NCBI GenBank assembly: GCA_000310025.1
Contig: FN649728.1
Span: 2,845,996 to 2,909,995, forward strand
Length of the DNA: 64,000 nt
Origin: Ectocarpus siliculosus
Lineage: Eukaryota; Sar; Phaeophyceae; Ectocarpales; Ectocarpaceae
Reading direction: 5' to 3'
The translations under genes and the position numbers were made by a program. The notes below the pieces were generated by a model that made no database searches, had not been told where the DNA came from, and saw nothing but the letters and a program-made list of their open reading frames with translations. Numbering within the stretch: the stretch's first letter is position 1; the number at the start of each line of letters is the position of its first letter. Below are positions 1 to 14,300 of the stretch, piece by piece.

Positions 1-67
1 TTGCCTGGAGGTGGCTGCGGTCCTGGACCCACGACTTGTGAGCTGTCTTAGCCTTTTCCTGGTGCAG

Positions 68-3000
68 GTCGAACTACGGGCAGAGCGGGCCGACGACACC
101 AATGGAGGTGGCGGGAATGGTCAGGGCGTGGGTGTGCCGTCGAGTGGTAGCACTCGCGACCCGCGCGTTGTAGTGGCTGTGGCGGTGCCTAAGCTGACGG
201 TTCGGGTCCCGGCAGACCCGAGCACTTGCTCATCAGACGCACACGCTGCTCTGATAAGAAGCGTTCAGAAAGGTTCCAGCCCCGTTGGGTGGGCCCCGCG
301 GGAAGAGGTCCCCGGGGACGCGGCACCGATGCTTGTGGTGGAGGTTGAAGGCGTCGAGGTTCGACTTGCCTTTGGTGCATCAAGAACGCAACAAACCGTG
401 CTAGAATGCACCCGGGTGGCGTGCCAAATGATCCTGGTCTGCGACGATGGTTCAAGACATGGTGGAGGTGGGGGGGGGCTGATGAAGCTCTATTTCCTCG
501 AGGCATTCCGTTCCGCGGCTGAAACCACCTTGAGGGTGGATTATGGCCTTGCGAAAGACATAAGGAAGGCAGGGCAGCTGGATCTGGCGCGGCCTGGCGA
601 CGCGGGCCTTAATTTCCTGCATACGTGGGAGCCAAATGATGGGTGAGTGTTGCGATAGGTCTGTGAGGATGTTGAAAACGACGTAGCCTGTTTTGTTTTG
701 TGTTTCTCGATGTAGACAGGAATTTACCTCTCTTTGGTGCCTACGCTCGAAAGAGCACAGGCACCCTGGCGAAACTACTTGTGGGTAGCGCCTCGAAGCA
801 TCGTACCGCAGCATGCATGTGTGACCCTTGCTCCCGTCCTAAAGAAAAAATAGGTCCCTCACAGAGGTGTAAAGACGTCCCCCGTAGATGCGGGTGTGGC
901 TCGAATTGAGTGCATGTAGGTCGCCGGCGAGACTGCGCTTTCTATCAGCCATCCGGAGCGCGGTAGTTATTCATGGGATATTATGTGTCCGTATTGACCG
1001 CAAAATTCGCTCGTGTTCTTACTGATCCGTGTTTTCGTGTTGGTGTCAGCGTGGAGAGCGGCTTGGACGACCACCCCCCCTCCGGACGCTTTAGTGAGGG
1101 ACTGCAGGATGGCGATTGCCACGCCCCCGAGGGGGGTGAGTCCCCGACGCGCATCTTGCTTTGCGTTCTACCCCGTCTGGCGGTGGAGTTGTCGCGGTTG
1201 GAAGTGGTCGTTCTGGCCGACATTTTGGGTGGGTTCGCCCCTCGCTCGGAAGGAGCGGCCGGCGCGAGTCCTGTGGAGGATGTGGGCGCAGCACCCGTCC
1301 ATTCCCTGGAGGTTGTGGTGGAGGCGCGTGGCGCGACGGTTGTGTTGCACGAGGCAGCGGCATTCGCAGAGGATCCTGGCCCGCATTCGTTCGTCCTAAG
1401 TCTTGGGGACGCGTGCCTGCGCACGGGCGGCGGCAGCGAGAAGTCGATCGACGGGAGCCCTGCTCCGCTCGTGACGGTGTTGGCTGGAGACGTGTGTGTG
1501 CATGAAAATTTGCGCTGCTCCCCTGGGGATCGTTCTAGCATGTCCGGGGAAGGACGGCTAAATGGGCCGCTGCTTTTCCTGCCTGGCAGAGACGAGTCAG
1601 CCTACCCAATGGTGGAAGACCTGCCTACACTTGGATTTGTGAGTGCTTTCTTCCTGTCCATCGTCGGTACCGAAGACTTGAGACTGGTGCACATGCTTTC
1701 ATACCGGTTTCTTTTCTACAGCAACCCTTTCACCCGGTCCACTCTCGTTGGGTGTTCGCGGTTCGGTTGGATTTGTCTTGTTTTTGTCATCCATGTATAT
1801 CGACAAAGCTTATGGTACGACGAGAGTTGTGTATTGACGTCGAACTGTGCGTGGAAACACTCTGCCGTCACGAGGGTTAGATGGGAAGGATGCCGGGCGA
1901 GATTTGCAACGAATACGTCCACTCCACATGCCTCCTATGTTCTGGATTTCCGTCGGCCTGCGCAGGTTCCTGTCCTGTACCAGACGAAGTGGGTCAAAGG
2001 GACTTCTCCTATCGCTGCCGAGCTTGTGCTAGGAGTAAGCGAGTCAGGGGCAGCGTTCAAAACTATTACAGCAACGCTGAACCTGTATGATGTTTCCTTG
2101 AGGTAAGAAGGCGAGACCGCCCACGTGAACATTTCAAGCGCGAGAAAGCTTGTGTATGGACGCCTCCTGTGCAATAGGAAGAGGTGCGGCAAAAGCGTTG
2201 CCCTCATGTGAACAGCGCTCTTTTTTGATGCAGTAGTATCTCGTACCAGCGGAAAGCAGGCGCTCCATTTCTCGGTCTGTGCTCTCTCCCTGCTCCTCTA
2301 CCCGTAGGCATACGGTGGCCTCCAGCTGGCTGCCTCGCCTCTTGGGCTTGGTGGTCGGGGATGTGCCAGCGGGGCGAGCGGTTTCTTCGAACTGCTGCAA
2401 AGCAGGCGCTGGCGTCGGCGCGAATGAGATCGGGGAAGCCGGTGGCGGGAGCTTGACGAAGATGTTCATCACGGTGTTCAATGGTGTGGTTGACTACATG
2501 CCGCAGTCACAAGGGTGAGGTTCTCAGTTGCTGGAGTCCGAGGATATCCCGTGTTCGTCTCTGCATGTATGGTCAGCTTGGCGAGGTTGAGAGTTGGCCT
2601 TTTCAAGAAGACAGCACACAGATTGTCAAGGTATCCGTGCCAACGGTGTGAGTCTTTTCGAGTCTTTCGACAATTCAGGATAGGGTTCATGAGGTTCATA
2701 GTTCGAGTGCGTACAGAACCCCCAGTTGGCCCCAAGCGACCTACCCATAGGCGTGGTCGTCAGTTTCTGCTGACGTATGTTTGGAATACTAACGCTGCCC
2801 ATCTTCCCTTGATGTGACGACTTTTTCGCAGTCCTGGATGTAAGCGCATGCCGGCCTGTACTCCTGGAGTAGCTTCAGGAGCTCCAACAACCGGGACCTT
2901 GCCGCCAACGGAAGGGCGAGCGGTTTTTCCCATAGGCGTTCTGAGAGTATCGAGCAACATGGTGGCGGGCGCACCAATGCAGGTACAACAGTCAGACGCG

Positions 3001-6000
3001 CCGTTCGGTTTTATCGTGCATGCTATTTGTATCGCCCCTCCTTGTTTTTCTCATCATCGGTTGGCCATGTGCTGGTCACGTTGGACATCTTGAGGTTACG
3101 TGTGTACAGGGTATTGTTGTGTTTTGGCCACCTCACACAGATATTCGTTTGATGTGGCAGGGCTTCAAAGTGGTCATCCGAGATATCGGCCTGCATATGT
3201 CGAACCGCGTCACGGACTACAGCAAGGAGGATGCTGGGCTATGCCGGGGAGCGCTAGAAGCGCAGAGAGGACCAGTCGTGTCCCCGATGAAGACCGAATT
3301 CTCCTCTGTGCAGGAATTTCTGGAGTCATCGCAGTTTGTGCAAGTGAGCCAAATAACTAGCACAGGCACACGCAAAGAACGCCCACGCCTGACGTTGGTA
3401 CTACAGTAGGTGCCGTTCGTTGGTAATACGCGCTCATTGCAGGTGAGCCCCGGAAAGCTTCAATCCTCAGGATCGCCCTTTCGAGATTTTCACATGACTG
3501 TACAATGAAGGTCGCTCCTTCGTGATTTTCAGGCGAGAACCATTGTCGCTTTCCAGGGCCGGAGAACGTAGACGAAATATATAGGTTAATAACACTATAT
3601 GTATCTCTTCTTTTTCGGGGACTTTTTTCTGATTCTCCGTTTGCTCACGTGTCCTTCCCTCCGTTCCCAGATCGCTACGCTCAATTTTCTGGATGCATTC
3701 TTGCGGACCCGTTCGCATGTGGTGGCGCCTTCAGACGCGTTCACGGCCGTTGAGCTCTGGATGGGAATCGTGCACGTGTATACGTGCCACGATTCGCTCA
3801 GTACCTGCCAGGTACGCGCGGTACCACCACGCATTGGAATCGAGTTGGGTGCGTGAAAATGTATTGTTGGCAGCAGCCTCGCGGATCCGGGCCTACCCTG
3901 AACTTCTGACGTGGTATTATCCTTGTAACGCTTTCAGATGTATGGATTTGCTGTGAAAGGAGTGGTGTCTCAAATAAGCAAGGTTTATCCTGTACCACAT
4001 GATTACCCTCAGTTGTCGTCGATATGGCTATTCTGGCCAGTGATGTTCGCCCGCTATTATGAATGCTTGGGGCTCTATACTGTTGCTTCATTCGGGCTCT
4101 CTGACGACTGAGTAATTAGCCTTGAGGTCTGGCTGCCTGCTTGTTTCCGTTTCATCGAGTCACTCTGGCCAGCCGCCCGAAGTATTTCATCGCTCACCGT
4201 TGCTGTAATCTGGTATGGGGGGCATTTTGTTTTTTCTTTGCTGCGCAGGCATTGTTGGGAGAGTGGTGGGCGTTGGTAAGCGAAGTCCGCCCAGCGGCCG
4301 TGGTGCCAGCGGATGTTGGCAACACCAACTCACCCGCCCCCAAGCGTCAAGCGGGGCGAGTATCTCATGGCGAGGCCAAGCAGAGCGCCCCCAAATCTTT
4401 GCTGGATGGTGTGGAACAAGACGCCTTCCTGCCTGGGTGAGAAATCCGATGTACCTGGCAGCATCCATACCTACCAAACGAGCCTACTTGTTGTGGGAAA
4501 GGTTTGCTTCTCGTTAGGAAGCGCATACAGCAGTTGGGGAAGACAGTCGTGTTTTACCACTTTCGTGCTTGCTTAGTGAAGTGTTGAAACAACCCGTCTC
4601 TGGATGGATTTCCGAAGCCATTTATTTGACCGTGTTGGTGCGCGGAATGTCGGTGGTGCGTACAGGAGCAGCAGAGGATCTTCCGGGGTTGCACAAGGCA
4701 AGCCCCCCCCTGGTTTGATGGACAGCCCTCGGTATCCAGGCCAACCTCGCAAGCAGTCTCTCGTGATCGAGGACTTCTATTGCGTGTCTGTCGAACCCCC
4801 CCCCCCCCAGACGGGAACCTCGGCTCTCCAGGTAGATGCGCTCGACAATGATTCTCTCAACTCTCCTCCACCACCTGGCCAAGGCTCATCTTTCCTTTCG
4901 GAGGGCGAGGGACCAGCTCAGTGGCTGGCCGCTCCTAAGATCGACCAAGATCATGGCGAAGGCCTTTCCATGGAGATGGCTGATGACACTTCCGACTCCG
5001 AGGGTGAGTGGGGACGGAAACGCACACAAACGTTAGCATTGCGGAGTCTCCTTTGATTCTCGCGAGAATGTCTATAGCAACAGGCAACCGCGTGGACGTA
5101 AACCACCCAGATCGGAACGGACGTCCGCCAGCGGTAGAGGTAACGAGAACAGAGTACTACAGCGAAGTATGCAATGCCGATCGGGGCTTAGTGGGCTTTG
5201 GTTGACGACGGTCCAGGTTGTAGTGTGCGTTGTGTTCTGTTTCAACCACTCCGTTTTTGTCGTGCATAATTGGGGAATGATGAAGCGTCATCGCCTTTGT
5301 AACCGCACCGAAAAACTGTGTACTGTTGCGCTGCTGTATTGCACTAGGTGAAGGGGAAGGTGAAGCAAAAGCGGTGGAATCTGGTCCGCTCCAACCAGTT
5401 ACACGGCGAAGCACCTTCGGGTTCAGCTTGCCTGCACCGATTGAGATTGAGTTGGAGGATCGGCACGACGCTGGAATCTCAGAGGAGAAAGAGTCAGTGA
5501 ATCTGGAAGAGCAGGGAGTAGTAAGGCCGGCTTCTTTTTCGCCCGAACGGGGAGACTTAAGGTCAGAGCGGGCTGATTACTCGAGTCAGGAGGAAGACGA
5601 TGGGGCCCTTTCTCCTCGAGAATGTGCCGAAGATGAACAGGAGCTTGGCGCGCTGGATATGCCGGTGAACATGCCCCCGGTGCCAGAGATGTTACCTCGC
5701 CAAAGCTCTTTACCGCTCGGGGAGCAGGAAACGTCTCCCACGCAGGCCGAACGCGGTTCAGCTGGTAGCGTGCCGGAGGTTGTTTATGGCGAACCAGCAG
5801 TGGAGATCAGCGCTCCCATCAGGACGGGGCCTGTGCAAGGCGAGCAGGAGGCCCGGTGGCTAGGCCGGGATCGAGAAAGTGAGAGCAGCGGGGTAGCAGG
5901 CGATGGAACAAGCTCTTCCTCCCACCAAGCCGAAGACTTTCGCGTCTACCCACACTACGTTCCTATCCCCACCACGGCGGAAGCGACGTCCTTGCCGTTC

Positions 6001-9000
6001 TTGTCGGGTGACCCGCTACTGGCATTGGGGCACGGGCTCGAGAAACATGCCGACGGAGAAGCCGACACAGAAGGGTCTGAGCGGATAGACCAAAAGCTGC
6101 AATTTCAACTTGCGATTCACGACCTGTCCATTTGCTGGCGACTCTTCAAGGGGAGAGACTGGGTAGAGAGGAGTGCGAGCGAAGACGATCGGACTCCGCA
6201 CGCAGGAAGCAGCGTGGGTCGGCGCCACCAGAGAATATCGACCAGAAAGATGGGCGACCCGGCTAAGGGAAAAGGCCGCCGCCGCGAACACGCGAACGAC
6301 GGCGCCGACACGTCCTCGACGGCAGGCGGAGGGACGAAGCCCCGAAAAGCGGAATTGCTTGACGCTCTGCTCGAGAACTATCAGGATGACAAAGGAGGGC
6401 GTGGCGAGGCCCAGGCAGGGCGTCGTGCGTCACGCCAGCCGAAGGTCAAGCTCTTGAAACTCCCCCGAGAGTCCGGAGGATCAAGCCGATCTGGAAGGCG
6501 CACAGGACGGGACACTTCTTGCATGGTCGAGGTTGTTCTCGAGAATTCCAGTCTCCGATTGGACAACTTCCACCCCGGGCCTCCAACGAGCCTGCTGTCG
6601 AACCTTCTCTTCAGCGTTAAGGACCTGCACGCGTCGGACACGCTTACCAGTAGCCGCCCGCGCAAGGCCCTGCATCACTGGAGAGACGACCGCCGCCACC
6701 CACGAGAGTTCCAGCACAAGATGGTGACCGTTCGTATGACGACACGGAGTCCGTCAGACCACTTTTGCCCAGAAGATGCTCCTCTGGGAGACGAGGTCAT
6801 GCTGAAGGTCCGATTGTTGCCGATACATCTTTCGTTCGGACAGCACACGGTGGACTTCTTTCGCTCTTTTTCCCCCGAAGTGCAATCATCTCCGACTGCA
6901 CACGAGAAACAGGCGGCGGGGGAGGACCCTACGGCTGCGGCCGAAATGGGAGCTGGGCCGCTCTTCATATCGTGCTGCGATGTTGGCTCTTTCAAGGTAG
7001 GATTTCATGGCCTTGAAATCGTCGATGCCAATGCAATATTCTGCCCTAGTGCTTTCTCGTCGTGTTGGAACGGGGTAAGATATAGCACCACCTTCCCTCG
7101 GTCGCCGCGCTCGCCAAACTCACCCATATTTTTGGTGGTCTCATGGATTGATTACGTCGTTGGATTCAGCGACAGGTTTGTGCATCAGAGAGGGAGAGCT
7201 GAACGCGAAGCGACACGCACGTGACCGACCCTACACGCTACAAGATTTTATCCGTTGTACTCTACTAGAACAATACGACGTTGACATTTCTGGCCCCGCT
7301 GTGATTTCTAGTCTCCTTCCTCCGCGCTCGCTCCCCCCTCCCCCCCCCGCATCTACTCTATGCCCGTACGAGGTCAAAATTGACTACCAACCACGCACGA
7401 TCAAGGTGGCGGCTCTGCAGAACGGAGACTACATGGAGCTACTGAACTTGTTTCCTCTCGAGGGAGTGCATCTGACGCTCCAAAAGGTCGTCCTCACCGG
7501 CGTTTCGGGATGGAATGGTGTCACGCAACTCCTTCTTCAGGTACGCTTGTCCTATCCTGTCATCGACAGCGTTATTAGAGCACTATAAATTGGCCTTTAT
7601 TTCGCAGCTAGAGCGCGAGGAAGAGACTGCTATCGCCATGCGAAATTGTCTTTCGGGTCCCTCCAGTTGTCCGGAGGCCGTTCGTGCTCCAATACAGCGC
7701 GTAATCGATTGTCATACAAGTAGGGCCCCACGAAGAAGGGCAACGGTTTGGGACACTATTTAGCGTTCTGGTCGAGGTCGAGTACTACCAAATACCTTTA
7801 TGCAGTCGACGGATTTGTGCGTTATTGAGACATGAAGCTATAACTTATTGTCTACCACCCGCACTCCTGTACTATTGGTTGAAGTGAACTTTCCTGCCTC
7901 CGAAATGCGTCGGAGATCTAATATCTTGTCCATGCGTTCTCATGCTTTGGCGGCCGTTTTGCAGTCGTGGGTGCAAGACATCACCACCAACCAACTGCAC
8001 AAGTTCCTTGCCGGGACTACGGCCGTCCGCCCGCTGGTGAGTACGCTAAACCTCAACCTACGTTTAAATCACGGTGTAGTGAGCACTGGTTTGCACACGC
8101 TCGAGGAGAAGTGGTGCTGCTATACGTATCGGTGAAGGTCGTTAGTCACGTTTTCTCCGAGCCCAAGCGCTAGGTGCCTTTTGGAAGTTCCTCCGCAGGG
8201 CTTCTTCGAAGATCGTGAGCATGTCCCCGCGCGGGAGGATTTGGAGGGCGAAGGACAGCACATTTTCACTTTGTTTTCGAAACTCAATTCTAGTGCAGAG
8301 GGCGAAAGACTCGCAGTACTCTGGGCCATCTTGTTTAGAACGAATCACCGGTCAAGGCGGTAAGAGCCTATGCACGAGAGGAGTTCTTTCTGCATGAGCG
8401 TCTACCAGAGAGCGTGAGAAACGTGTATGCTCATCATCAAACGGGTTGCATACGCCTCATTTAACACACCTGCCCAGGTTACCATGGGCAAGGGTGTGGC
8501 CGACCTCGTACTTCTGCCCGTGCAGCAGTATCGGCGCGACGGGCGAGTGTTACGGGGCTTGCGGAAGGGCACCCAGTCTTTCCTTCGAGCGATCACGATC
8601 GAAACTCTGCACACCTCGCACCGCGTGGCGAGCTTTGTCAGCCGTACCCTGGACGATATCGTCGCCCAGCCGGGCGCTCAGGCGTCGCTGCGAGGCCTGG
8701 AGTACTACGATGAACAGCCGACCGGGGTTATTGATAGCCTCGAGCACGCGTACGATACGCTTGCGAAGGAGGTGCAGGTATGTTCAGCGAATGAGTGTTG
8801 TGTCTATGTAGTGGTCCGTGCCCTGCTTTGCAGTTGGTGTGGGTTTGGAGTTTACCTCTTCATTGCATCTGCCTACTGCTTGCTTTGAGCCTTCATCTTC
8901 AGGAACTTACCATTGACTAGGTGTGTGCCACCTCCAATGGTTATTTGCTGGGGTCTTCTACGTACGATCCGTTTGGAATGCCTATCCCACTTACCGCAGA

Positions 9001-9687
9001 CCAAATATGGCACAAATTCCTTCTCGGTTTGGATTCGATCATTCTGCTAGCGATACTTTGCGTTTTACGCATGTCCTTCCGCCCTACCCGCTTTGGCGGG
9101 TAAGCTTGCGGGCATGAGCATTGAATGGCAACCTGTTGTGGAATCGCGTGAAGCGGCGATGCCAAACGCTGTGAGTTGAGTGGGACAAGATATCGCACCT
9201 GCAGTTGTTGGCGGCGGTTTTGGGTATCAGTGCTCGAGCCAGTCATACCTCTAACCGAACCCATGTACACACTTCTTGCAAGGCATTGTTGCCCTGTGCC
9301 GCGAGGTTAAGGTTTTCACCGTCGGACGCGTTGCATGCCCGCTCAACGAAGCGCACAGTCCGGCTCGGCAACCAACCATTTCCCTAGTGCGCCTGCAAGA
9401 TTTTCCTAGCTCGTGTGTATCTTGACGTCATGTAGTTCTTTCTGCTCCATCGTTGGTTGCTCCAACAGGTCGCAGCACAGACCATCATCGCCATTCCTTA
9501 CGAGGATCAAGAGGAGGTGGTAGGGCCGCATGGGAGGTCGTACGTGCGCTCCGTTGCGCGAGCGCTTCCAGTTGCGGTATTACGACCAGTTGTTGGTGCG
9601 AGCGAGGCGGTGTCTTGCACCTTGCTGGGATTCCGGAACTATATGGCACCCGTTATGCGGAAAGAGGAAGAGATGAGGTGGTCATAG
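68..9687 (+). CDS. ATG2: Autophagy-related protein 2 (ATG2) homologue, 5'-truncated by window start
   Basis: ATG2 proteins are rod-shaped bridges that move lipid from ER to growing autophagosomes; this is family knowledge. The C-terminal half is easy to recognise. Exon 5348-6996 carries the WRLFKGRDW motif and the conserved block around LLPIHLSFGQHTVDFF. Exon 7373-7540 begins VKIDYQPRTIKV and holds VVLTGVSGWNGV. Exon 7965-8036 holds NQLHKFLAG, and exon 8478-8777 holds GVADLVLLPVQQYRRDGRVL. Exon 9469-9687 ends with ALPVAVLRPVVGASEAV and a stop at 9685-9687. From 3671 on, the exons 3671-3811, 4249-4436, 4666-5003, 5348-6996, 7373-7540, 7965-8036, 8478-8777 and 9469-9687 join in one frame with GT-AG ends. 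Upstream exons are less sure: 68-642, about 1050-1638, about 1731-1875, one ending 2102, 2308-2514, 2832-2980 and about 3160-3340. The N-terminal chorein part is outside the window. The 5348-6996 exon is unusually long and mostly low-complexity before the motif. Confidence 0.9.
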
Positions 9688-11357
9688 GTAGTATAGAGCA
9701 AAGGGCAAAGCTGTCGGCGAGATCGGTGCACACGGGCGGTCGGTCTGTATTTCCTCGGCCCGGTGCTGCGGTAGCTGTCGTTTGTGGAAGTCGAGCGTTG
9801 TCAGTACCCTTTCCTAGATATAGATACAGAAGGCCCCCGATTGCTCTCTGTCATTTGGGCCAATCGGACGGGGTGGAGGGAGCTCACGTAGCAGCAGTCC
9901 AGGCTCGTGCGTTGTAGAAAGTTTTTCGGTGTATGTAACGTCATCAGCGTGGCACGCGTGTAGGAAGGACCATGTAGTATATTAGGGTCTGTTGAGTTCG
10001 TTCGTGTCCAGGCAATCTTCGCTTCGCTTGGAGGAAGCTGCGAGTTTTGGTTGTATTTCCACGTGCCTTTGCGTGAGGTGAAACGAGACATCGATTTGTT
10101 GTCGAACATAGCCACCAACCGAAGTGGCGCAGATTGACGACCCTCCTCCACAAACGCCTTGTTTTGGAGGCTGTAAGGGATGTTGCATTCGCACATGTAG
10201 GCCTCAAGAAAATTGGAACATAATAGTAGATGGCGCCCGCCAACAGCGTCCATTCCGTGCCTACTACTGCTGTAGGTCTATTCTTTGACACCAGTGCTAG
10301 GTTTAACATTGTTTGGTGTGCTGTAGATAGCTCTTTTGGAGCAGGAAGGTATCTCCTTTGTGATGAAGCTTGCTGACGACGTCAAGTATTGGAAGGAGTA
10401 GAGGAAAGAGGGTCGGTTTGCGCTCTTGATCCACGGTCAAGTAGAAATGGGATGATGTTGTCTTTGTTCGGAGAAAATATCTGGACCATATAGGTAGGGA
10501 TATGGGGGTTCACTCCTATACTATACCTTCCGGCCATTTCACGATCCGCATCTATCTCCTGCTTTCTTCTTGAAGGCAAAACCTTGTGCTCGCAGCATCA
10601 CTCCGCAAACAAACATGGAGGCGCCACTCGTTACACCACGTGTGGTGTGTCATTTTTTTGTTCTTGCCAAACACGATTGTTTTAAGTGATGAAGACCTCA
10701 ACCGACCTGTGAAGCTTGTAACAAACTCAGCTTCATTTATTTTTGTTTGGATCTTGACGGGTGGGTCTTGATACAGCCACAGAGTACGCACTTGGAAGTC
10801 AAGAATTTGGCTAAGAAGAAGGTAAGACACCAACCAGCCAGGTGCTCAGACAATCAATCAATGATGTTACACTTCGAGGAAGGAATGATCAACAAGATGT
10901 TTGGGTTGCTTATTTCACCACCCGCATATTTTGGACGCGAGATACCCACCTACTAGTCTACATACTACATACATGACCACACCAGCCGAATATTGACTGC
11001 TGCTGTTTTGCTGCATGCCAGCCGGGGGGGGGGGGGTTCCAGACGATGTACAGAAAAAACGTCGTACCACGACCTACCTTTCGAAATATAAAGGTGGTGT
11101 GGGTTTGATTATACTCTCTTGTTGTCGACAAACAAATGGAGACACCAATCAATGATGGCTTCTTCATATCATGATCTTCTTGCGCCGTGACGGAATCATG
11201 TTGGGGGCCCGCGGCTGCTCCATCTGTGTCCACTAAACATCTACGCTGTTAGCATGGGGGTGTGGTGTTCCTCTCACGGTGCCCCCCTCGCTAATCTCGC
11301 CGCATCCGCGCTGAGCGGTACACTACTGCTGTGTACCTCGCTTCCCGTACCTGAGAG
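9688..11357. other. Intergenic region, ATG2 to ACL4
   Basis: I see no exon with both a plausible splice frame and a family motif here. It contains the 3' flank of ATG2, a run of 13 G at 11024-11036 and the promoter of the next gene. Short open frames on both strands have no recognisable content. Confidence 0.6.
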
Positions 11358-14300
11358 ATGGCCAACGCAAAGGGAAAAGGCAAAGGAAAGAAAGGGAAGG
11401 GAAAAGGTCGAGCGAAGTCAACGCCTGGCGAAAGGAAATCTCAGGCTTCGGGTGAAGGTACGACCCAGTTTCTCGCTGCGATGTAGGCTGCCACCCAAAA
11501 CTATCCTCCCCGAGAGATTGGGCGACGTACAAGCCCTCCAACCTGACCACCTGGCATTCTTGCTTTGTCTCCCTGCCTGTTCGGCTTCGTGATTCAAGAG
11601 TCACTGCTGGAGAAGGGCACAGTCGATGCACTCTTGGAACAGGCTCGCAAAGCGGGAGATCCTTTTCTCGCCGTAACGTTGTACCAAAAGGTGCTGGAAG
11701 CGAGGCCTGATGACACCAGTATCATGGGCGAGGCAGCGGACCTCATGCTACACGCGGGGGAGCCGGCAGCGGCAAAGGAGGTACAGTCCGACCCCACATT
11801 ACAACACGGCTGTTGCGGCAGCATACCTTGAATGACAGCGGTAAACCTCTGCTGTTTCGGTGACAGATGGTGGTGACAGAGCAGGTACATCCATACCGTT
11901 GGTGACACAAGATACCACACCCCCTCGACCGACTTTCAAAACTCCATTACTGTACGACCAAGTGGATGCACAAATCACGTGACACGTTTTCGGAAAGCTC
12001 TCGACGAGACGTTTTCAACACCACCATTTTCGGCATCGCTGCTCTTTTGCTTTGGAGTAGTCAAGCTTTGAAAATCGGTCCGAGGGGTGTGGTGCCTTGT
12101 GTCACCTATGCATACGGTATAACGAAGTAGATGTCATGTCGCCACCTCTCTTGTGTTCCCTCCCTGCCAATGTATCGCATCGTGGTACATGCTGAATATG
12201 TTCCCACCTGCCAGCACACTGCTACTGTACGTTCCTGCGATACAACAAAATAGGGATCAATGAATACCCTGCAGAGACGTTTTGCATCAACGAGGGCTGA
12301 CAACGGTCTGCGAATCAATTGGCATCCTTGTGAGGTTGGACGACTTTTCAAGACAACCATCAAGAGTTTTTGGCTCCCGCCCGTGCACCCCCCGTGCACC
12401 AGGTGTTGGCTCGAAGTATCTTGCTGGGGCCGGAGGAAGGGCCGGATAAGTACTTATACATGGCCCAGCTGCACGAGGGCAGAGAGGCCCTGGGGCACTA
12501 CGAGAAGGGGCTGGAGTTGTTGCGAAAGCAACTCGCCGACGGCGGTGGTGCTGGCGGGACTAAGGAGGCCGAGGCTGCGTTGCGACAGCGAGCTTGCATG
12601 GCGTACTGCAGCGTCGCGGAACTCTTCATGACGGATCTTTGTTTCGAAGAAGACGCTGAAACACGCTGTCAGGTGAGAGAACAGAGAGCGGGAGTCAAGC
12701 AGGGCTACGGCTTCACATGGCCATCCGCGTCATTGACGCGTCGTATCCCCCCAAGAGATGTGTCTCATTGGCACCCTGGCCCTGGGTTCCCACCAGCTTG
12801 TTCACAGCCCTTCTGATTCACCGACATTTTTGTGTATATCAATGTGATGGGGACCTTTTGTGTTGGTAAATAGAATTGAACCGCGAGAGTCGCGTCAGCT
12901 TTCAGGCCCTCGTGCTGCTGTTGCTAGTGAAGCGTACCACAAGTTTTTCGAGTCTCGCGTGAAGCATTAGGAGGCGCCTCGATAGACGGAGACTGCTACT
13001 GGTGCTAGATCGTGGAATCGAACGTAGTCAAAGATCGACTGATCTGATGCTGCTATGGTGGCCCTGTGGCCATTCCGCGATACGTATTCTCGGCTGGCTG
13101 TCACCTTCCAGGATGCTCTAGATGGGAGCATAAGATATGACTACGGTGGACCCGAGCCGCTGAATGCCGTGGCAAATCTTCGCCTTAGCCAAAGCAGGCC
13201 CGAGGAAGCGGCCCAGTCGGCAGAGGAGGCTTTCCGACGACTCGCACTTTGCGGTGGGTGCACTTTTTTTTTTGTGCCGAGAGTAGAAGCCCGCCCCGAA
13301 ATCGAGGATATGACTCCCTTCGCATTAGGTGCATTTTTGCCATATCTGTGCCCGTACTTGCATCGGCAACGTGCGACTGAACATGCCCCACGACTTGTCC
13401 TTGAGTTTATTTGGCCCTGATCGCTGTTGAACGAGGTATTGCTTGTACAAGCTTTGGTCATATGCATGTTTTGACAGAAGACTGAACTGTACACAGGCGC
13501 CTGCTTGCCTCGTCCAATGCTCTTTTTTGCCGTCGGGCGCAATACACGAAGTACATGTGTTCTATTTGTTTGAAGCTTTCGACGGCAGGTGATTGCCAGC
13601 TTGATGTTGCAGACTGGTCATGAGCTACGGGAAACAACGAAACTCCCCGTCTGGTTGTCTGACTTGGCTGTCCGACGCCTTCAACTTTGAACCACACGCG
13701 GTGCCCTCAGAGCCTCCTCCAGACCATGAATTCCGCGTCTCGCTGGCGAAAGTCCTGATGGAGTGTTCTTCCGTCAACAAGTCATGCTCTGACAAGGTCA
13801 GTATGGGACCGTACGCTCCCTTTAGCTGTAGTGGTTGCGTGAAGGAGGTTGAGGGCCCTGAATAAGCGACTTATTCAGAGTCCGTCCGACAATGCATTCT
13901 GTTTTCGGGGGTAGCATTCGCTCTGACGGTTGGAATTCGACGCCTCGTTCGGGAGAGCAAATGCCCCACAGCAAGCGTAACATACTGCGAAGAGGCGGCA
14001 GCGAAGAATGCAACTCGTCGTGGGTGACGCTCGGTTCGCCCGATTTTTGCGGTACTGTCGTGCGTGTTGGGTGCACATCGACTACAGGCTCTGCAGGTGT
14101 TGAGTGGGCTGATGCAGGAGGATGACGAAAACGTCGAACTGTGGTATCTCATGGCGGTTGCCTTCAACAGCTTGCAACCTCCAGACTGCGAAAGTGCCAG
14201 GTGAGTGAGGGCATGTGCTCATCAACCTCGAAGGTGTTCCGGTTTGTGGCCTTTCATTTACCCCACAGCTACTTGCAGGCACGATTTGTTGAACCTTCTT

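Noticed and set aside
981-1541. 186-codon minus-strand open frame
   Set aside because: Lies opposite a well-supported ATG2 exon, and its composition is that of the complement of G+C-rich coding DNA.
1881-2090. Cys-rich frame resembling a zinc finger
   Set aside because: Out of frame with the ATG2 segment ending TLNLYDVSLR in the same interval; the Cys spacing fits no PHD or RING pattern well.
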